Of a DNA stretch of 64,000 nt, positions 36,076 to 45,263 are shown piece by piece. The notes below the pieces were generated by a model. The model was given only the letters and a program-made list of their open reading frames with translations, was not told the origin of the DNA and searched no databases. A program made the translations under genes and the position numbers. Every line of letters begins with the position of its first letter. The first letter of the stretch is position 1. Source of the DNA: Pseudomonas capeferrum (GTDB taxonomy: Bacteria; Pseudomonadota; Gammaproteobacteria; Pseudomonadales; Pseudomonadaceae); NCBI RefSeq assembly GCF_000731675.1, contig NZ_JMIT01000001.1:1673526-1737525 (forward strand), given 5' to 3'.

Positions 36076-37179
36076 TCAGTAGTTGCCATTCGGCCAGTCG
36101 GTGTAGCCCTTGGCCCCACCGCCGTAATAGCTCTCTCTGGGAGCGGTGCTCAGTTCTGCACCATGGCGCAGGCGTTCAACCAGGTCTGGGTTGGAGATAA
36201 ACAAGCGGCCGAAGGCCACTGCATCGATCCTGTTCTGAGCGCGGCGCTCGATGGCCATTTCCAGGTCGTAGTTGTTGTTACCGATATAGGGCCCTGCGAA
36301 CAGGCCGCTGAGGGCATCCATATCAACGCCCGCAGGGATATCGCGGCTAGTCGCAGTGGCGCCTTCCACGAAATGCATGTAGGCCGGGTCGAGCTTGTTC
36401 AGCTCGGGCACCAAGTAACCGAACAGGCCCATGACGTTGCTGTCGGGAGGTGTGTTACCGGCGTCCGGGGTCACCGGTGAAAGTCGGATGCCGACCCGGT
36501 CGCTCCCCCATATCTCGATCACCGCGCGGGTGACTTCAAGGGTGAGGCGTGCTCGATTTTCGATCGAGCCACCGTACTGGTCGGTGCGCTGATTGGTAGA
36601 GTCACGCAGAAACTGATCGAGCAGGTAGCTGTTGGCAGAATGCACTTCCACGCCATCGAACCCCGCGTGCATGGCGTTTCGCGCGGCAACTCGGTATTGC
36701 TCGATAACACCGGCTATCTCGTCAGTTTCCAGCGCGCGCGGTGTGGACACTGGCACGAAACCGTCGACCGTGTAGGTATTGCCCTCGGCCCGGATCGCAG
36801 AGGGGGCTACCGGTGCCTGACCGTCAGGCTGCAGTTCGACGCTTGAGAAGCGGCCGACATGCCACAGCTGCAACACGATCTTGCCGCCTTTGGCATGCAC
36901 AGCTTCGGTGACTTTCTTCCAGCCAGCCGTTTGTTCTGCGCTCCAGATACCGGGCGTCGCAGCGTAGCCACGGCCTTGGGCGCTGATGTTGGTCGCCTCG
37001 GCGATGATCAGGCCAGCGGAGGCGCGCTGAGCGTAGTAGGTAGCATGCAGTTCATTGGGCACGCCATCCTCGGCGTAACGGCTGCGCGTCACGGGTGCCA
37101 TGACGATGCGGTTGGTGAGTTCGATGGCACCCATCCGGGTGGGTTCGAACAAGTCGGTACGGGTACTGTTATCAGTCAT
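36076..37179 (-). CDS. Old yellow enzyme family ene-reductase (NemA-like)
   Basis: The 367-residue FMN enzyme of the OYE family has the flavin-binding APVTRSRYAEDGVPN start, the substrate-binding His/Asn pair in HSANSYLLDQFLRD and the DQYGGSIENRARLTLEV signature. It reduces activated C=C bonds, nitro-esters or N-ethylmaleimide using NADPH. Start at 37179 (MTDNSTRTD) is favoured by a GGAA site; starts at 37191 and 37200 are possible. A TetR gene lies 42 bases upstream on the same strand, and an operator identical to the one before tetR sits in that gap. This is the E. coli nemRA arrangement, where electrophiles de-repress both genes. Confidence 0.93.
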   Translation of the reverse strand: MTDNSTRTDLFEPTRMGAIELTNRIVMAPVTRSRYAEDGVPNELHATYYAQRASAGLIIAEATNISAQGRGYAATPGIWSAEQTAGWKKVTEAVHAKGGKIVLQLWHVGRFSSVELQPDGQAPVAPSAIRAEGNTYTVDGFVPVSTPRALETDEIAGVIEQYRVAARNAMHAGFDGVEVHSANSYLLDQFLRDSTNQRTDQYGGSIENRARLTLEVTRAVIEIWGSDRVGIRLSPVTPDAGNTPPDSNVMGLFGYLVPELNKLDPAYMHFVEGATATSRDIPAGVDMDALSGLFAGPYIGNNNYDLEMAIERRAQNRIDAVAFGRLFISNPDLVERLRHGAELSTAPRESYYGGGAKGYTDWPNGNY

Positions 37180-37205
37180 GAGTGGTTCCATCAAATTCAT
37201 CTAAG

Positions 37206-37220
37206 TAGACCAGTCGTCTA
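37206..37220 (-). promoter_or_regulatory. NemR-type operator between tetR and the ene-reductase gene
   Basis: TAGACCAGTCGTCTA, dyad TAGAC-N5-GTCTA. Identical 15 bases occur before the TetR gene at 37845-37859. Confidence 0.8.
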
Positions 37221-37242
37221 TTAATTGGTTAAAAAAAGCCGC

Positions 37243-37821
37243 TCAACCGAGCAGGCTTTTCGTCATGGCCAGCGCCGATTGGAAGGGTTGGGTAGAACGG
37301 TTCACCTTTGCCATCAACGATGCGCCCAACCACAGTTGATACAGCGACTCGGCCAGCGCCTTGCTGTCTTTGGTAACGATGCTGCCATCAGCGATACCAC
37401 GCTCGATGCTATCGCTGATCAGCCTGATGATGCGGGACGTGCCTTTATCCAGCACGTGGCGCATCACTTCAGAAAGGTCGCAGACTTCAGCGCCGAGCTT
37501 GACCACCAGGCATTTGTTATCCACGGCCTCGTCATACTGGGTTTCGCTCCAGTACTGGAAGTACTTCAGAAGACTTTGCGCACCATTCGCCTGCTGCTTG
37601 AGGATCGGCTCGATACGGGACAGGTACTCGTCGAAGTAAACGTCGAGTAATGCCTGGCCAAATTCTTCCTTGGACTTGAAGTAGTGGTAGAACGAGCCCT
37701 TGGGTACTCCGGCCGTGCTCAACACCTCGTTGAGACCGACAGCCGTATAGCCTTTGTGGGTCATTAGTGCTCTGGCAACATCGAGGATGTGCTCACGCAT
37801 TTCGTTGGCTGGTTTCTTCAT
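37243..37821 (-). CDS. TetR/AcrR family repressor (NemR-like)
   Basis: The 192-residue repressor has the TetR N-terminal HTH (about 8-55: MREHILDVARALMTHKGYTA, VPKGSFYHYFKSKEEF) and a variable ligand domain. KGSFYHYFKSK is the typical recognition helix and turn of NemR relatives. A cysteine in the ligand domain (NKCLVVKLGAEVCDL) could be the electrophile sensor, as NemR senses reactive electrophiles through cysteine. It precedes the ene-reductase gene, and identical operators lie before both genes, so it likely represses itself and the reductase. Confidence 0.92.
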   Translation of the reverse strand: MKKPANEMREHILDVARALMTHKGYTAVGLNEVLSTAGVPKGSFYHYFKSKEEFGQALLDVYFDEYLSRIEPILKQQANGAQSLLKYFQYWSETQYDEAVDNKCLVVKLGAEVCDLSEVMRHVLDKGTSRIIRLISDSIERGIADGSIVTKDSKALAESLYQLWLGASLMAKVNRSTQPFQSALAMTKSLLG

Positions 37822-37844
37822 GGTGAGCGAAGCCTAACGTAGAT

Positions 37845-37859
37845 TAGACCAGTCGTCTA
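37845..37859 (-). promoter_or_regulatory. NemR-type operator before the TetR gene
   Basis: TAGACCAGTCGTCTA, identical to 37206-37220. It lies 24 bases upstream of the TetR start and overlaps the likely promoter. Confidence 0.8.
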
Positions 37860-37903
37860 CTGGTGTAGGAGGGAGGCACGTTTTCCTTCTTGCATCAGCG
37901 ACT

Positions 37904-37953
37904 GCTTTGGGTCGAAAGCGGTCTGTCGTGACCGGTAGCGATCGACCCAAAGC
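37904..37953. repeat. Dispersed hairpin repeat, copy 7 (best preserved)
   Basis: GCTTTGGGTCGA (37904-37915) pairs perfectly with TCGACCCAAAGC (37942-37953), and GGTC with GACC inside. It lies in the 314-base gap between the TetR operator and the HD-GYP response-regulator gene; nothing else is seen there. Confidence 0.85.
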
Positions 37954-38135
37954 GGGTGTTCGCCGCAGGCATGCAATGCATCGCCAAACCCTTTAAACAA
38001 AGCCGCGGTTCGAAATGGATATAGCAACGCAGTCAACGACAGGCCGCGGCCAGCCAGCAAGTTTCACTGCTACGCTTTGCCAGGGGTCGATGCTGACTGC
38101 CCCTCTATTAATCGTCCAACAAGGGACCAACGGCA

Positions 38136-39293
38136 ATGGATGGCATGCACTACATTTACCCATCAGCCACGGTTCTGGTGGTCGACGACACGCCCGACAA
38201 CCTGATGCTGATCGCCGACTTGCTCAGGAATCGATATCGGGTCAAAGCAGCCAACAGTGGCGAGAAAGCATTGCGCCTACTGCAGGGCGACGCACTCCCC
38301 GACCTGATCCTGCTTGACATCATGATGCCGGGCTTGTCGGGCTACGATGTTGCCAAGCAGCTCAAGCGTGCCCCCCGTACCCGCAACATCCCGATCATTT
38401 TCCTGACCGCCATGGCTGCTGCCGAGGACGAAATTCGCGGGCTTGGCCTGGGGGCTGCCGACTACATCACCAAGCCGATCATCCCGCCTGTCCTCTTGGC
38501 CAGGGTTGAGACACAAATCAAGGTCAAGGCAGCTGCGGACTTCCTGCGCGACCAGAACGATTTCCTGGAGCAAGAAGTGCAGCGCCGCACCCGCGAGGTG
38601 ACCGCCATCCAGGACGTCACCATCCACGCCATGGCATCGCTGGCTGAAACCCGCGACAACGAAACAGGCAACCACATCCGTCGCACTCAGCACTACGTCA
38701 AGTTGTTGGCCGAGCTGCTGCGCGAGCACCCGCGCTTTGGACACTTCCTCGATGAGGAAACCATCAAACTGTTGTTCAAATCGGCACCACTTCACGATAT
38801 CGGCAAGATTGGCATTCCTGATCGCATCCTGCTCAAACCAGGACGTTACACCGCCGAAGAGTTCGAAATAATGAAGACTCACACGACGTTGGGGCGCGAT
38901 GCCATTCAGCACGCCGAGGACCAGCTGGGCATAACGGTCGACTTCCTTCAGTTGGCGAAGGAAATCGCCTATAGCCACCAGGAGAAATGGGATGGCAGCG
39001 GTTATCCGCAGGGCTTGGCGGGTGATGATATCCCCATCAGCGCTCGCTTGATGGCGCTGGCGGATGTCTACGATGCGCTGATCAGCCGCCGTGTTTACAA
39101 GCCAGGCATGCCCCACGCTCAGGCGGTGGAGATTATCCGCGAAGGCCGCGGCGCGCATTTTGACCCGGATATCTGCGACGCATTCCTTGCCCATTCCGAG
39201 CGCTTTCTGGCAATTGCAGCGCAGTTCGCCGACAGCGACCAGGATCTGGTCAAGCAGTTAGCTGAAGCCAAGTCTGTCGCTGAAAAGCATTAA
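38136..39293 (+). CDS. Response regulator with HD-GYP cyclic-di-GMP phosphodiesterase domain
   Basis: The 385-residue protein has an N-terminal receiver domain (about 10-130) with the phospho-acceptor Asp61 in LILLDIMMPGLSGYD, a short coiled linker (about 140-165), and a C-terminal HD-GYP domain. The metal-binding HD is in PLHDIGKIGIPD and the GYP loop in WDGSGYPQGL. Such proteins degrade cyclic-di-GMP to pGpG or GMP when phosphorylated. It ends 43 bases before a giant hybrid histidine kinase on the same strand, so the two form a signalling pair. The class resembles RpfG-type regulators. Start at 38136 has a moderate ribosome site. Confidence 0.92.
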   Translation: MDGMHYIYPSATVLVVDDTPDNLMLIADLLRNRYRVKAANSGEKALRLLQGDALPDLILLDIMMPGLSGYDVAKQLKRAPRTRNIPIIFLTAMAAAEDEIRGLGLGAADYITKPIIPPVLLARVETQIKVKAAADFLRDQNDFLEQEVQRRTREVTAIQDVTIHAMASLAETRDNETGNHIRRTQHYVKLLAELLREHPRFGHFLDEETIKLLFKSAPLHDIGKIGIPDRILLKPGRYTAEEFEIMKTHTTLGRDAIQHAEDQLGITVDFLQLAKEIAYSHQEKWDGSGYPQGLAGDDIPISARLMALADVYDALISRRVYKPGMPHAQAVEIIREGRGAHFDPDICDAFLAHSERFLAIAAQFADSDQDLVKQLAEAKSVAEKH

Positions 39294-39336
39294 GCCGTTT
39301 GTACCAATCTGCACGTCACACGAACTGAGGCGGTGT

Positions 39337-42300
39337 ATGCACAGACTGTTTGAGCTGTTCGAGCGATTGTCTCTGCGCAGTAAATTGATTATCGGCTTTG
39401 CTGCGTTGTTGACACTTTTCCTGATGCTCGGCGTGCAGAGCCTGCGCACGCAGTTTTCGCTCAGGGGCGAGATGCAACAGCTCTACCAGCAGGATCTGGT
39501 CGGCATCCAGCATGTACAGGAAGTCCGGGTTCAGTTGCCACACCTGGTGCAGGCGCTTCAACGCGCGGTGGCAACGAGCAACGCCGAGACTCGCGTCAGT
39601 GCCAGGACGCAGATGGACATTGCGCAGCAGCGTCTGCAAGAGGCCCTTGCACAAGTGCGCCCGACGCTGCGGCGACAAAGCAGCGTCACCAGCCTGGTGG
39701 AGTTTGAAGTGGCGTTGCAGCGCCTGCAGAAACAAGGCGATGAAGCGCTTGAGTTGGTGGGCACCGGTCAATTGGGCAGGGCGCTGACCGTCCTCACGAG
39801 CCAGGCATTTATCGCACTTGAACAGGAGTGCGACGATCTGCTCATCCGGATAGAGAACAACAAGCAAGCGGATATTCATGATACGGCGAAGAGCCTAGCC
39901 GACTATGCGCAGCACAGCAGCGTACTCACTTACATACTGCTGCTGGGGGGCTCGACGCTGGCCTTGATGCTTGCCTGGCTGGTCAGCCGCTCAATCCGCG
40001 TACCGCTTAACCGTGTGCGCATAGCGGTGGACGAGCTGGCTTCCGGCAAGCTGGACAGCCAGATCCCTCACACCGACCTTAGCAACGAGACCGGTGACCT
40101 TGCCCGGGCAATCGCCACGCTGCAACTGGAGGCCCGCCAACTTGAAAGCCAGCGCTGGGTCAAAGGTCATGCTTCGTTGTTGCAGGTGGACCTGCTGCAG
40201 GCCCAAACCCCCTCGCAGCTAGCCCAGGCGTTTTTTTGCCGCATCGCCCCTCAGTTGGGCATCTGTCAGGGCGCGCTGTACGTGCTGTACGAGGAGGCGC
40301 CACGCCTGCAATTGCTCGGTGGCTACGCCGTGGACAGCGAGCGCCCCTTGCGCGCTGAGGTTGAGTTAGGTGAAGGGCTACTGGGGCAGTGCGCCGTGGA
40401 TCGCCAACCCCGACAGTTCACCGATTTGCCTGAGCCGTTCTGGCGGGTGCGCGCACAGTTGGGCGAGGCGTGCGCCAGCCTTCTGCTGGTTGAGCCGGTA
40501 CTACGCGGAGAGCGCCTCCACGGGGTACTGGAAATGGCTGGTTTGCGCCCTCTGGAGCTGAACCAGGCGCTGTTGCTGCAAGAGGTATTGCCCATCCTCG
40601 CCGGGGCCATGGCCATTATGGAGCGCAGCGAGGCCGCCCAGGCACTGTTGCTGGAAACTCGCCGCCAGGCGGACGAGATGAGTGCCCAGGCTCTGCAATT
40701 GGAGCACCAGGCTCAAACGCTGGAGGCCCAGCAGGCAGCACTGCGTGAAACCGAGGCGTGGTACCGCGGCATTATCGAAGCGGCGCCCGATGGCATGTTG
40801 GTGCTGGGCGACGATGGCCACATTCTGATGACCAATCCGCAGATGGATGCCCTGTTTGGCTATGAACCGGGTGAGTTGATCGGCGCCAGCATTGAGCGGC
40901 TGGTACCGCATGCCGCCCGCGAACGGCATATCAAGCAGCGCGACGCGTTTCTTGCCAGTGGCGGCACCCGGCAGATGGGCGGGGACCAGGATGACCTGCG
41001 CGGCGTGCGCAAGGACGGTAGCCTGTTCTCTGTAGAAATAGGCCTGTCCCATCTACCGCGTCTTGAGGGGCGAGGCGTCTGTGTGTGTGCCTCGGTGCGT
41101 GACGTGAATGAGCGCAGGATGATGGAAGCCAGGCTGCGCACTGCGAGCGATCGATTGAACCTGGCCCAGGAGGCCGGCGACATCGGCTTGTTCGATGTCG
41201 ATCTGGTCAGCGGGGAAAACTACTGGACGCCGCAGCTCGAAGCGATGTTCGGCCTTGAGCCAGGCGCCTTCGGTGGCACCGTGGAGCACTGGCAGGCGCT
41301 GCTGCATCCTGATGACGTCGCGCGCGTCAGCAGTACCTTCGAGCACGCCGTCCACAGTGGCGGTGATCGTTTAGAACTCGACTTTCGCATCGTGCGGCAA
41401 GATGATGGTGGGGTGCGCACCTTCAAATCGCTCAATCGCTTCTCGCGCACCCCTGACGGCAGGCCACTGCGCGCAACCGGCATCAATATCGATGTGACGG
41501 CTTTGGCGCAGGCACGCGCCGCCGCCGAGCAGGCTACTCAGGCCAAGAGCGAGTTTCTCGCCAATATGAGTCATGAAATCCGCACGCCCATGAACGCCAT
41601 CATCGGTATGAGCCACCTGGCGCTGCTGACAGAGCTGGATAACCGCCAGCGCAACTACATTGATAAAGTGCACCGTTCGGCGCAGAACCTGCTGGGGATC
41701 ATCAACGACATCCTCGATTTCTCCAAGATCGAAGCCGGCAGGATGAGCCTTGAGCACACGCCTTTTCGCCTGGAGGATGTACTCGACAGTATCGCTGCCA
41801 TGATCGGCCTGAAAACCGAGGGCAAGGGCTTGGAGTTGTTATTCCAGACCCCGCCCGATTTGCCTACCGCACTGCTTGGCGACTCACTGCGACTTGGCCA
41901 GGTGCTGATCAACCTGGGCAACAATGCTGCCAAGTTCACCGAGCGTGGCGAGATTGTAGTGGGCGTGGAGGCAGTCGACTCGCCTGAGGAGCACGTGCAG
42001 CTGCACTTCTGGGTACGCGACACAGGCATCGGCATGACCGCCGAGCAGTGCTCGCGCATGTTCCAGTCTTTCAGCCAGGCCGATAGCTCGACCACGCGCA
42101 AGTACGGCGGTACCGGCCTGGGCTTGTCCATTTCGAAGAAGTTGGTGGAGTTGATGGATGGCCGAATCTGGGTTGAAAGCGAGCTGGGGGTCGGCTCCAC
42201 CTTTCATTTCCAGGTGCGCCTTGGTGTTCAGCCAGGTATCGAGCCGCGTCGCATGTTCAAGGCCGACGAATTACGGGGTATGCGAGTATTGGTGGTCGAC

Positions 42301-43728
42301 GACAACGCCAGTGCTCGGCAGATCCTCTCGGGCATGGCGCGTAGCTTCGGCCTGGAAGTGGATGTAGCGCAGGATGGTGGTAACGCGCTGCGAATGCTGG
42401 CTAATGCCGAGCACAGGACGTTGCCCTACGATTTGGTGCTAATGGATTGGCGCATGCCCGGAATGGACGGCATTGAAGCCATGAAACGTATGTATACCGC
42501 AAGCCTGAAGCATACCCCGTCGGTGATTATGGTCACTGCCTTTGGCCGCGAGGAAGCGCGCGAAGAAGCGCAACGTCAAGGCATGCCGTTGCCAGTGGTA
42601 TTGACCAAACCGGTCACCCCATCTTCATTGCTGGAAGCCATTGGCGGGGTGCTGGGCACAGCACCGCAGGCCGATACTCGCGCTGGCGAGCGTGCGAAGC
42701 AGAGTGCAAACACGCTGTACAGCCTCAACGGCGCTCGGCTTCTCTTGGTGGAAGACAATGAACTGAACCAAGAGCTGGCCACTGAGTTGCTTGAAAGTGT
42801 CGGGATTCGTCTGCGTTTCGCTGTTCACGGCCAGGAGGCGTTAGATATTCTTGCCGAAGATGGCGACTTTGATGGCGTGCTTATGGATTGCCAGATGCCG
42901 GTGATGGATGGCTACACGGCCACTCAGCACATTCGTCAGCAGCCGCGGTTCGACGTTTTGCCGGTCATCGCCATGACCGCCAACGCCATGGACGGTGATC
43001 GAGAACGGGCGCTGAGCAGTGGCATGAACGACCACATATCCAAGCCGCTCGATGTCGATGTCATGTTCGCCACCCTGGCCAGGTGGATCAAGCCTCGCGC
43101 CGTGATTCCAGCGCTTGCCGAACCGCCCGGTGCAGGCCAGCCGAAAGAGCTGCCGGATCGCCTGGAGGGTATTGACCTGGAGAGCGGCCTGGCAACCTGC
43201 ATGGGGCGGCGAGAGCTTTACCTGCGCTTGCTCTGCAATTTCCGCAACAACCAGGCCGATTTTGCCCAGCAGTTTCAGGCCGCACTGGCTGACTCCGACC
43301 CTGGCGCGGCGGCACGTGTGGCTCACAGCCTGCGAGGCACCGCCGGCAACCTCGGTGCCAGGGCCGTGGCGCAGGCCGCCGCTGCCTTGGAGCAGGCCTG
43401 TCAGAACGGTGATCCCGCTGCAGTGATACAGGCTAGGGCTGCCGCGGTTGAACGATGCCTGCTGCCGACACTATCTGCCCTGGCGGGTTTGGACGTACAC
43501 ACACCCACGCTGGGGGGGGAGGGCGTGCGGGACAGTAGTATGTTGAGCGAGCAATTGAGCAGGCTAAAAGGCTTGCTGGCTGAAAGCGACACGGCGGCCG
43601 TGAATGCGCTGGCCGAACTGCGCAAGCTGTCACTGGAGCAGGGCCTGGCGAAACGCCTGGCGCTGGTGACCGAACAGGTTGAACTTTTCGAGTTTGATCG
43701 GGCCCTGGAACTCTTGCAGGAACGATAG
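39337..43728 (+). CDS. Hybrid sensor histidine kinase (HAMP-GAF-PAS-PAS-HisKA-HATPase-REC-REC-HPt)
   Basis: This 1463-residue membrane kinase has two transmembrane helices (about 17-36 and 192-212) around a periplasmic helical sensor. Next come a HAMP domain (about 212-265), a GAF domain (about 285-430) and a coiled region to about 470. Two PAS domains (about 475-590 and 600-715), HisKA with His746 in NMSHEIRTPMNA and an HATPase domain (about 840-965) follow. Two receiver domains carry Asp1037 (LMDWRMPGMDG) and Asp1184 (LMDCQMPVMDG), and a C-terminal HPt domain has His1330 (AHSLRGTAGNLG). A full four-step relay is thus encoded in one chain, ready to phosphorylate the HD-GYP regulator encoded just upstream. 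The stimulus is unknown. Confidence 0.93.
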   Translation: MHRLFELFERLSLRSKLIIGFAALLTLFLMLGVQSLRTQFSLRGEMQQLYQQDLVGIQHVQEVRVQLPHLVQALQRAVATSNAETRVSARTQMDIAQQRLQEALAQVRPTLRRQSSVTSLVEFEVALQRLQKQGDEALELVGTGQLGRALTVLTSQAFIALEQECDDLLIRIENNKQADIHDTAKSLADYAQHSSVLTYILLLGGSTLALMLAWLVSRSIRVPLNRVRIAVDELASGKLDSQIPHTDLSNETGDLARAIATLQLEARQLESQRWVKGHASLLQVDLLQAQTPSQLAQAFFCRIAPQLGICQGALYVLYEEAPRLQLLGGYAVDSERPLRAEVELGEGLLGQCAVDRQPRQFTDLPEPFWRVRAQLGEACASLLLVEPVLRGERLHGVLEMAGLRPLELNQALLLQEVLPILAGAMAIMERSEAAQALLLETRRQADEMSAQALQLEHQAQTLEAQQAALRETEAWYRGIIEAAPDGMLVLGDDGHILMTNPQMDALFGYEPGELIGASIERLVPHAARERHIKQRDAFLASGGTRQMGGDQDDLRGVRKDGSLFSVEIGLSHLPRLEGRGVCVCASVRDVNERRMMEARLRTASDRLNLAQEAGDIGLFDVDLVSGENYWTPQLEAMFGLEPGAFGGTVEHWQALLHPDDVARVSSTFEHAVHSGGDRLELDFRIVRQDDGGVRTFKSLNRFSRTPDGRPLRATGINIDVTALAQARAAAEQATQAKSEFLANMSHEIRTPMNAIIGMSHLALLTELDNRQRNYIDKVHRSAQNLLGIINDILDFSKIEAGRMSLEHTPFRLEDVLDSIAAMIGLKTEGKGLELLFQTPPDLPTALLGDSLRLGQVLINLGNNAAKFTERGEIVVGVEAVDSPEEHVQLHFWVRDTGIGMTAEQCSRMFQSFSQADSSTTRKYGGTGLGLSISKKLVELMDGRIWVESELGVGSTFHFQVRLGVQPGIEPRRMFKADELRGMRVLVVDDNASARQILSGMARSFGLEVDVAQDGGNALRMLANAEHRTLPYDLVLMDWRMPGMDGIEAMKRMYTASLKHTPSVIMVTAFGREEAREEAQRQGMPLPVVLTKPVTPSSLLEAIGGVLGTAPQADTRAGERAKQSANTLYSLNGARLLLVEDNELNQELATELLESVGIRLRFAVHGQEALDILAEDGDFDGVLMDCQMPVMDGYTATQHIRQQPRFDVLPVIAMTANAMDGDRERALSSGMNDHISKPLDVDVMFATLARWIKPRAVIPALAEPPGAGQPKELPDRLEGIDLESGLATCMGRRELYLRLLCNFRNNQADFAQQFQAALADSDPGAAARVAHSLRGTAGNLGARAVAQAAAALEQACQNGDPAAVIQARAAAVERCLLPTLSALAGLDVHTPTLGGEGVRDSSMLSEQLSRLKGLLAESDTAAVNALAELRKLSLEQGLAKRLALVTEQVELFEFDRALELLQER

Positions 43729-43909
43729 GTCACCCTCCAGGCTGGGCCGCGCTACTGGCTCGAATCACCGGATAATGGCCCAGAAGACTGGGGCTTTCGC
43801 TTTGCTGTGACGCTGTTGTTCCCGCGCTGATAAATCCCGCACATGCTGCCGGTGCTGCAGCATGGGTTAAGCCGTTTGGAAGCGTATCGGCGCCGCTTGG
43901 AGAGCTAAA

Positions 43910-45160
43910 TCACAGGTGGAGTGCCGACCCGTTCAGTACAGCGCCATCTACCGAAGGCACTCGCACACGCAGTGCAATCAGCAACGCGGCCAGCAGCATC
44001 AGCACGGCCGCCGCCACGAATACGCCTGCGCTGCCACCGAGGCTGAACATTGCCCCACCCGCGGCTGCGCCTGTGGCGATGGCCGACTGTACAGACGCTA
44101 CCACCATGCCCCCGGCGCTTTCCGCCTGGTCAGGGACCGCGCTGGCGACCCAGTTCGACCACGCCACCGGCACACCCCCAAAGGCCAGGCCCCAGACCGC
44201 CAGCAGTACGGCCTGCCCTGGCACCGACGCCGGCAACAGGACCAGCGCCAGTGCCGCAACGCCCACCAGCGCGGGCATCAACACCAGGGTGGCCAACGGG
44301 TGACGAGTAAGCATCCACCCGGCCACCAATGTGCCGACAAAATTAGCCACACCAAAACCCAGCAACATCAGCGACAGCCCCTGCGGGCCAATGCCGGTCG
44401 TACCTTCGAGGAATGGCCGAATATACGTGAACATCGCGAAGTGGCCGCTGTGCACCAGCACACAACCGAACATCCCCATAGCGATGCCTGGGCGCTGCAA
44501 CACTTCAAGCACCGTGCGCAGGCGTGCCGGCCGACGTGGCGCAAGGCTCGGCAGCGTGAGTGACTGAAAAGCCAGGGTCACCACCCCCACCGCGGCCGCT
44601 GCAAAGAACGCGCTGCGCCAGCCATATAGCCCGCCCAGATAACTACCCAGCGGGACCGCAACCACCGTCCCGATGGCGATGCCGCTGAAAATGATCGAGA
44701 GCGCGCGCGGCAACAAAGCCCCCGGCACCAAGCGCATCGCCACCGCCGCCGCCATGCTCCAAAACCCGCCAAGTGCGATGCCCAGCAAGATACGCATCAA
44801 CAACAGCACCGCGAAACTGGAGGAAACGGCGACCAACAGATTGGACGCGATCATCAACGTGGAAAAACCCAGCAACACCCAGCGGCGATCGATACTGCGA
44901 GTCAGGCCTGGCACCAACAGGCCGGCGAACAGCGCCACCACGGCTGTCACCGTTACCGCTTGGCCAGCCAGCGCTTCGGATACCCCCAGCTCGGTCGCCA
45001 TCGGCGTCAACAGGCTGGCCGGAAGGTACTCAGCGGTCAGCAAGCCAAACACGCCCATGGCCAACGAGAATACGGCCATCCACGCGGGGGTTGCAGGTTC
45101 TGCATCCGGCCCGGCGCCGGGACGGCTGTCGGGTACGGCATTGCATACAAGGTCAGTCAT
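43910..45160 (-). CDS. MFS transporter, DHA1 family (AraJ/YdhP-like exporter)
   Basis: The 416-residue membrane protein has 12 helices and the MFS motif A variant between TM2 and TM3 (GLLVPGLTRSIDRRWVL). The PEYLPASLLTP-like TM1 (TAEYLPASLLTPMATELGVSE) is typical of the arabinose-efflux/purine-efflux DHA1 group. Likely a proton-driven exporter of small metabolites or drugs. It is divergent from an AraC gene with a 103-base shared promoter region, so AraC is its probable regulator. It has the same fold and family as the MFS gene at 58846-60072 but is clearly a different paralogue. Confidence 0.9.
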   Translation of the reverse strand: MTDLVCNAVPDSRPGAGPDAEPATPAWMAVFSLAMGVFGLLTAEYLPASLLTPMATELGVSEALAGQAVTVTAVVALFAGLLVPGLTRSIDRRWVLLGFSTLMIASNLLVAVSSSFAVLLLMRILLGIALGGFWSMAAAVAMRLVPGALLPRALSIIFSGIAIGTVVAVPLGSYLGGLYGWRSAFFAAAAVGVVTLAFQSLTLPSLAPRRPARLRTVLEVLQRPGIAMGMFGCVLVHSGHFAMFTYIRPFLEGTTGIGPQGLSLMLLGFGVANFVGTLVAGWMLTRHPLATLVLMPALVGVAALALVLLPASVPGQAVLLAVWGLAFGGVPVAWSNWVASAVPDQAESAGGMVVASVQSAIATGAAAGGAMFSLGGSAGVFVAAAVLMLLAALLIALRVRVPSVDGAVLNGSALHL

Positions 45161-45263
45161 TGCATGGATCTCCCAATCTTCAATTGCGACCCGTAGTCTA
45201 GGCGCGAGAATCCGGATGATCTATGATCGAAAAACTCAATTTTTTGACCAAAACACCTGAGCA

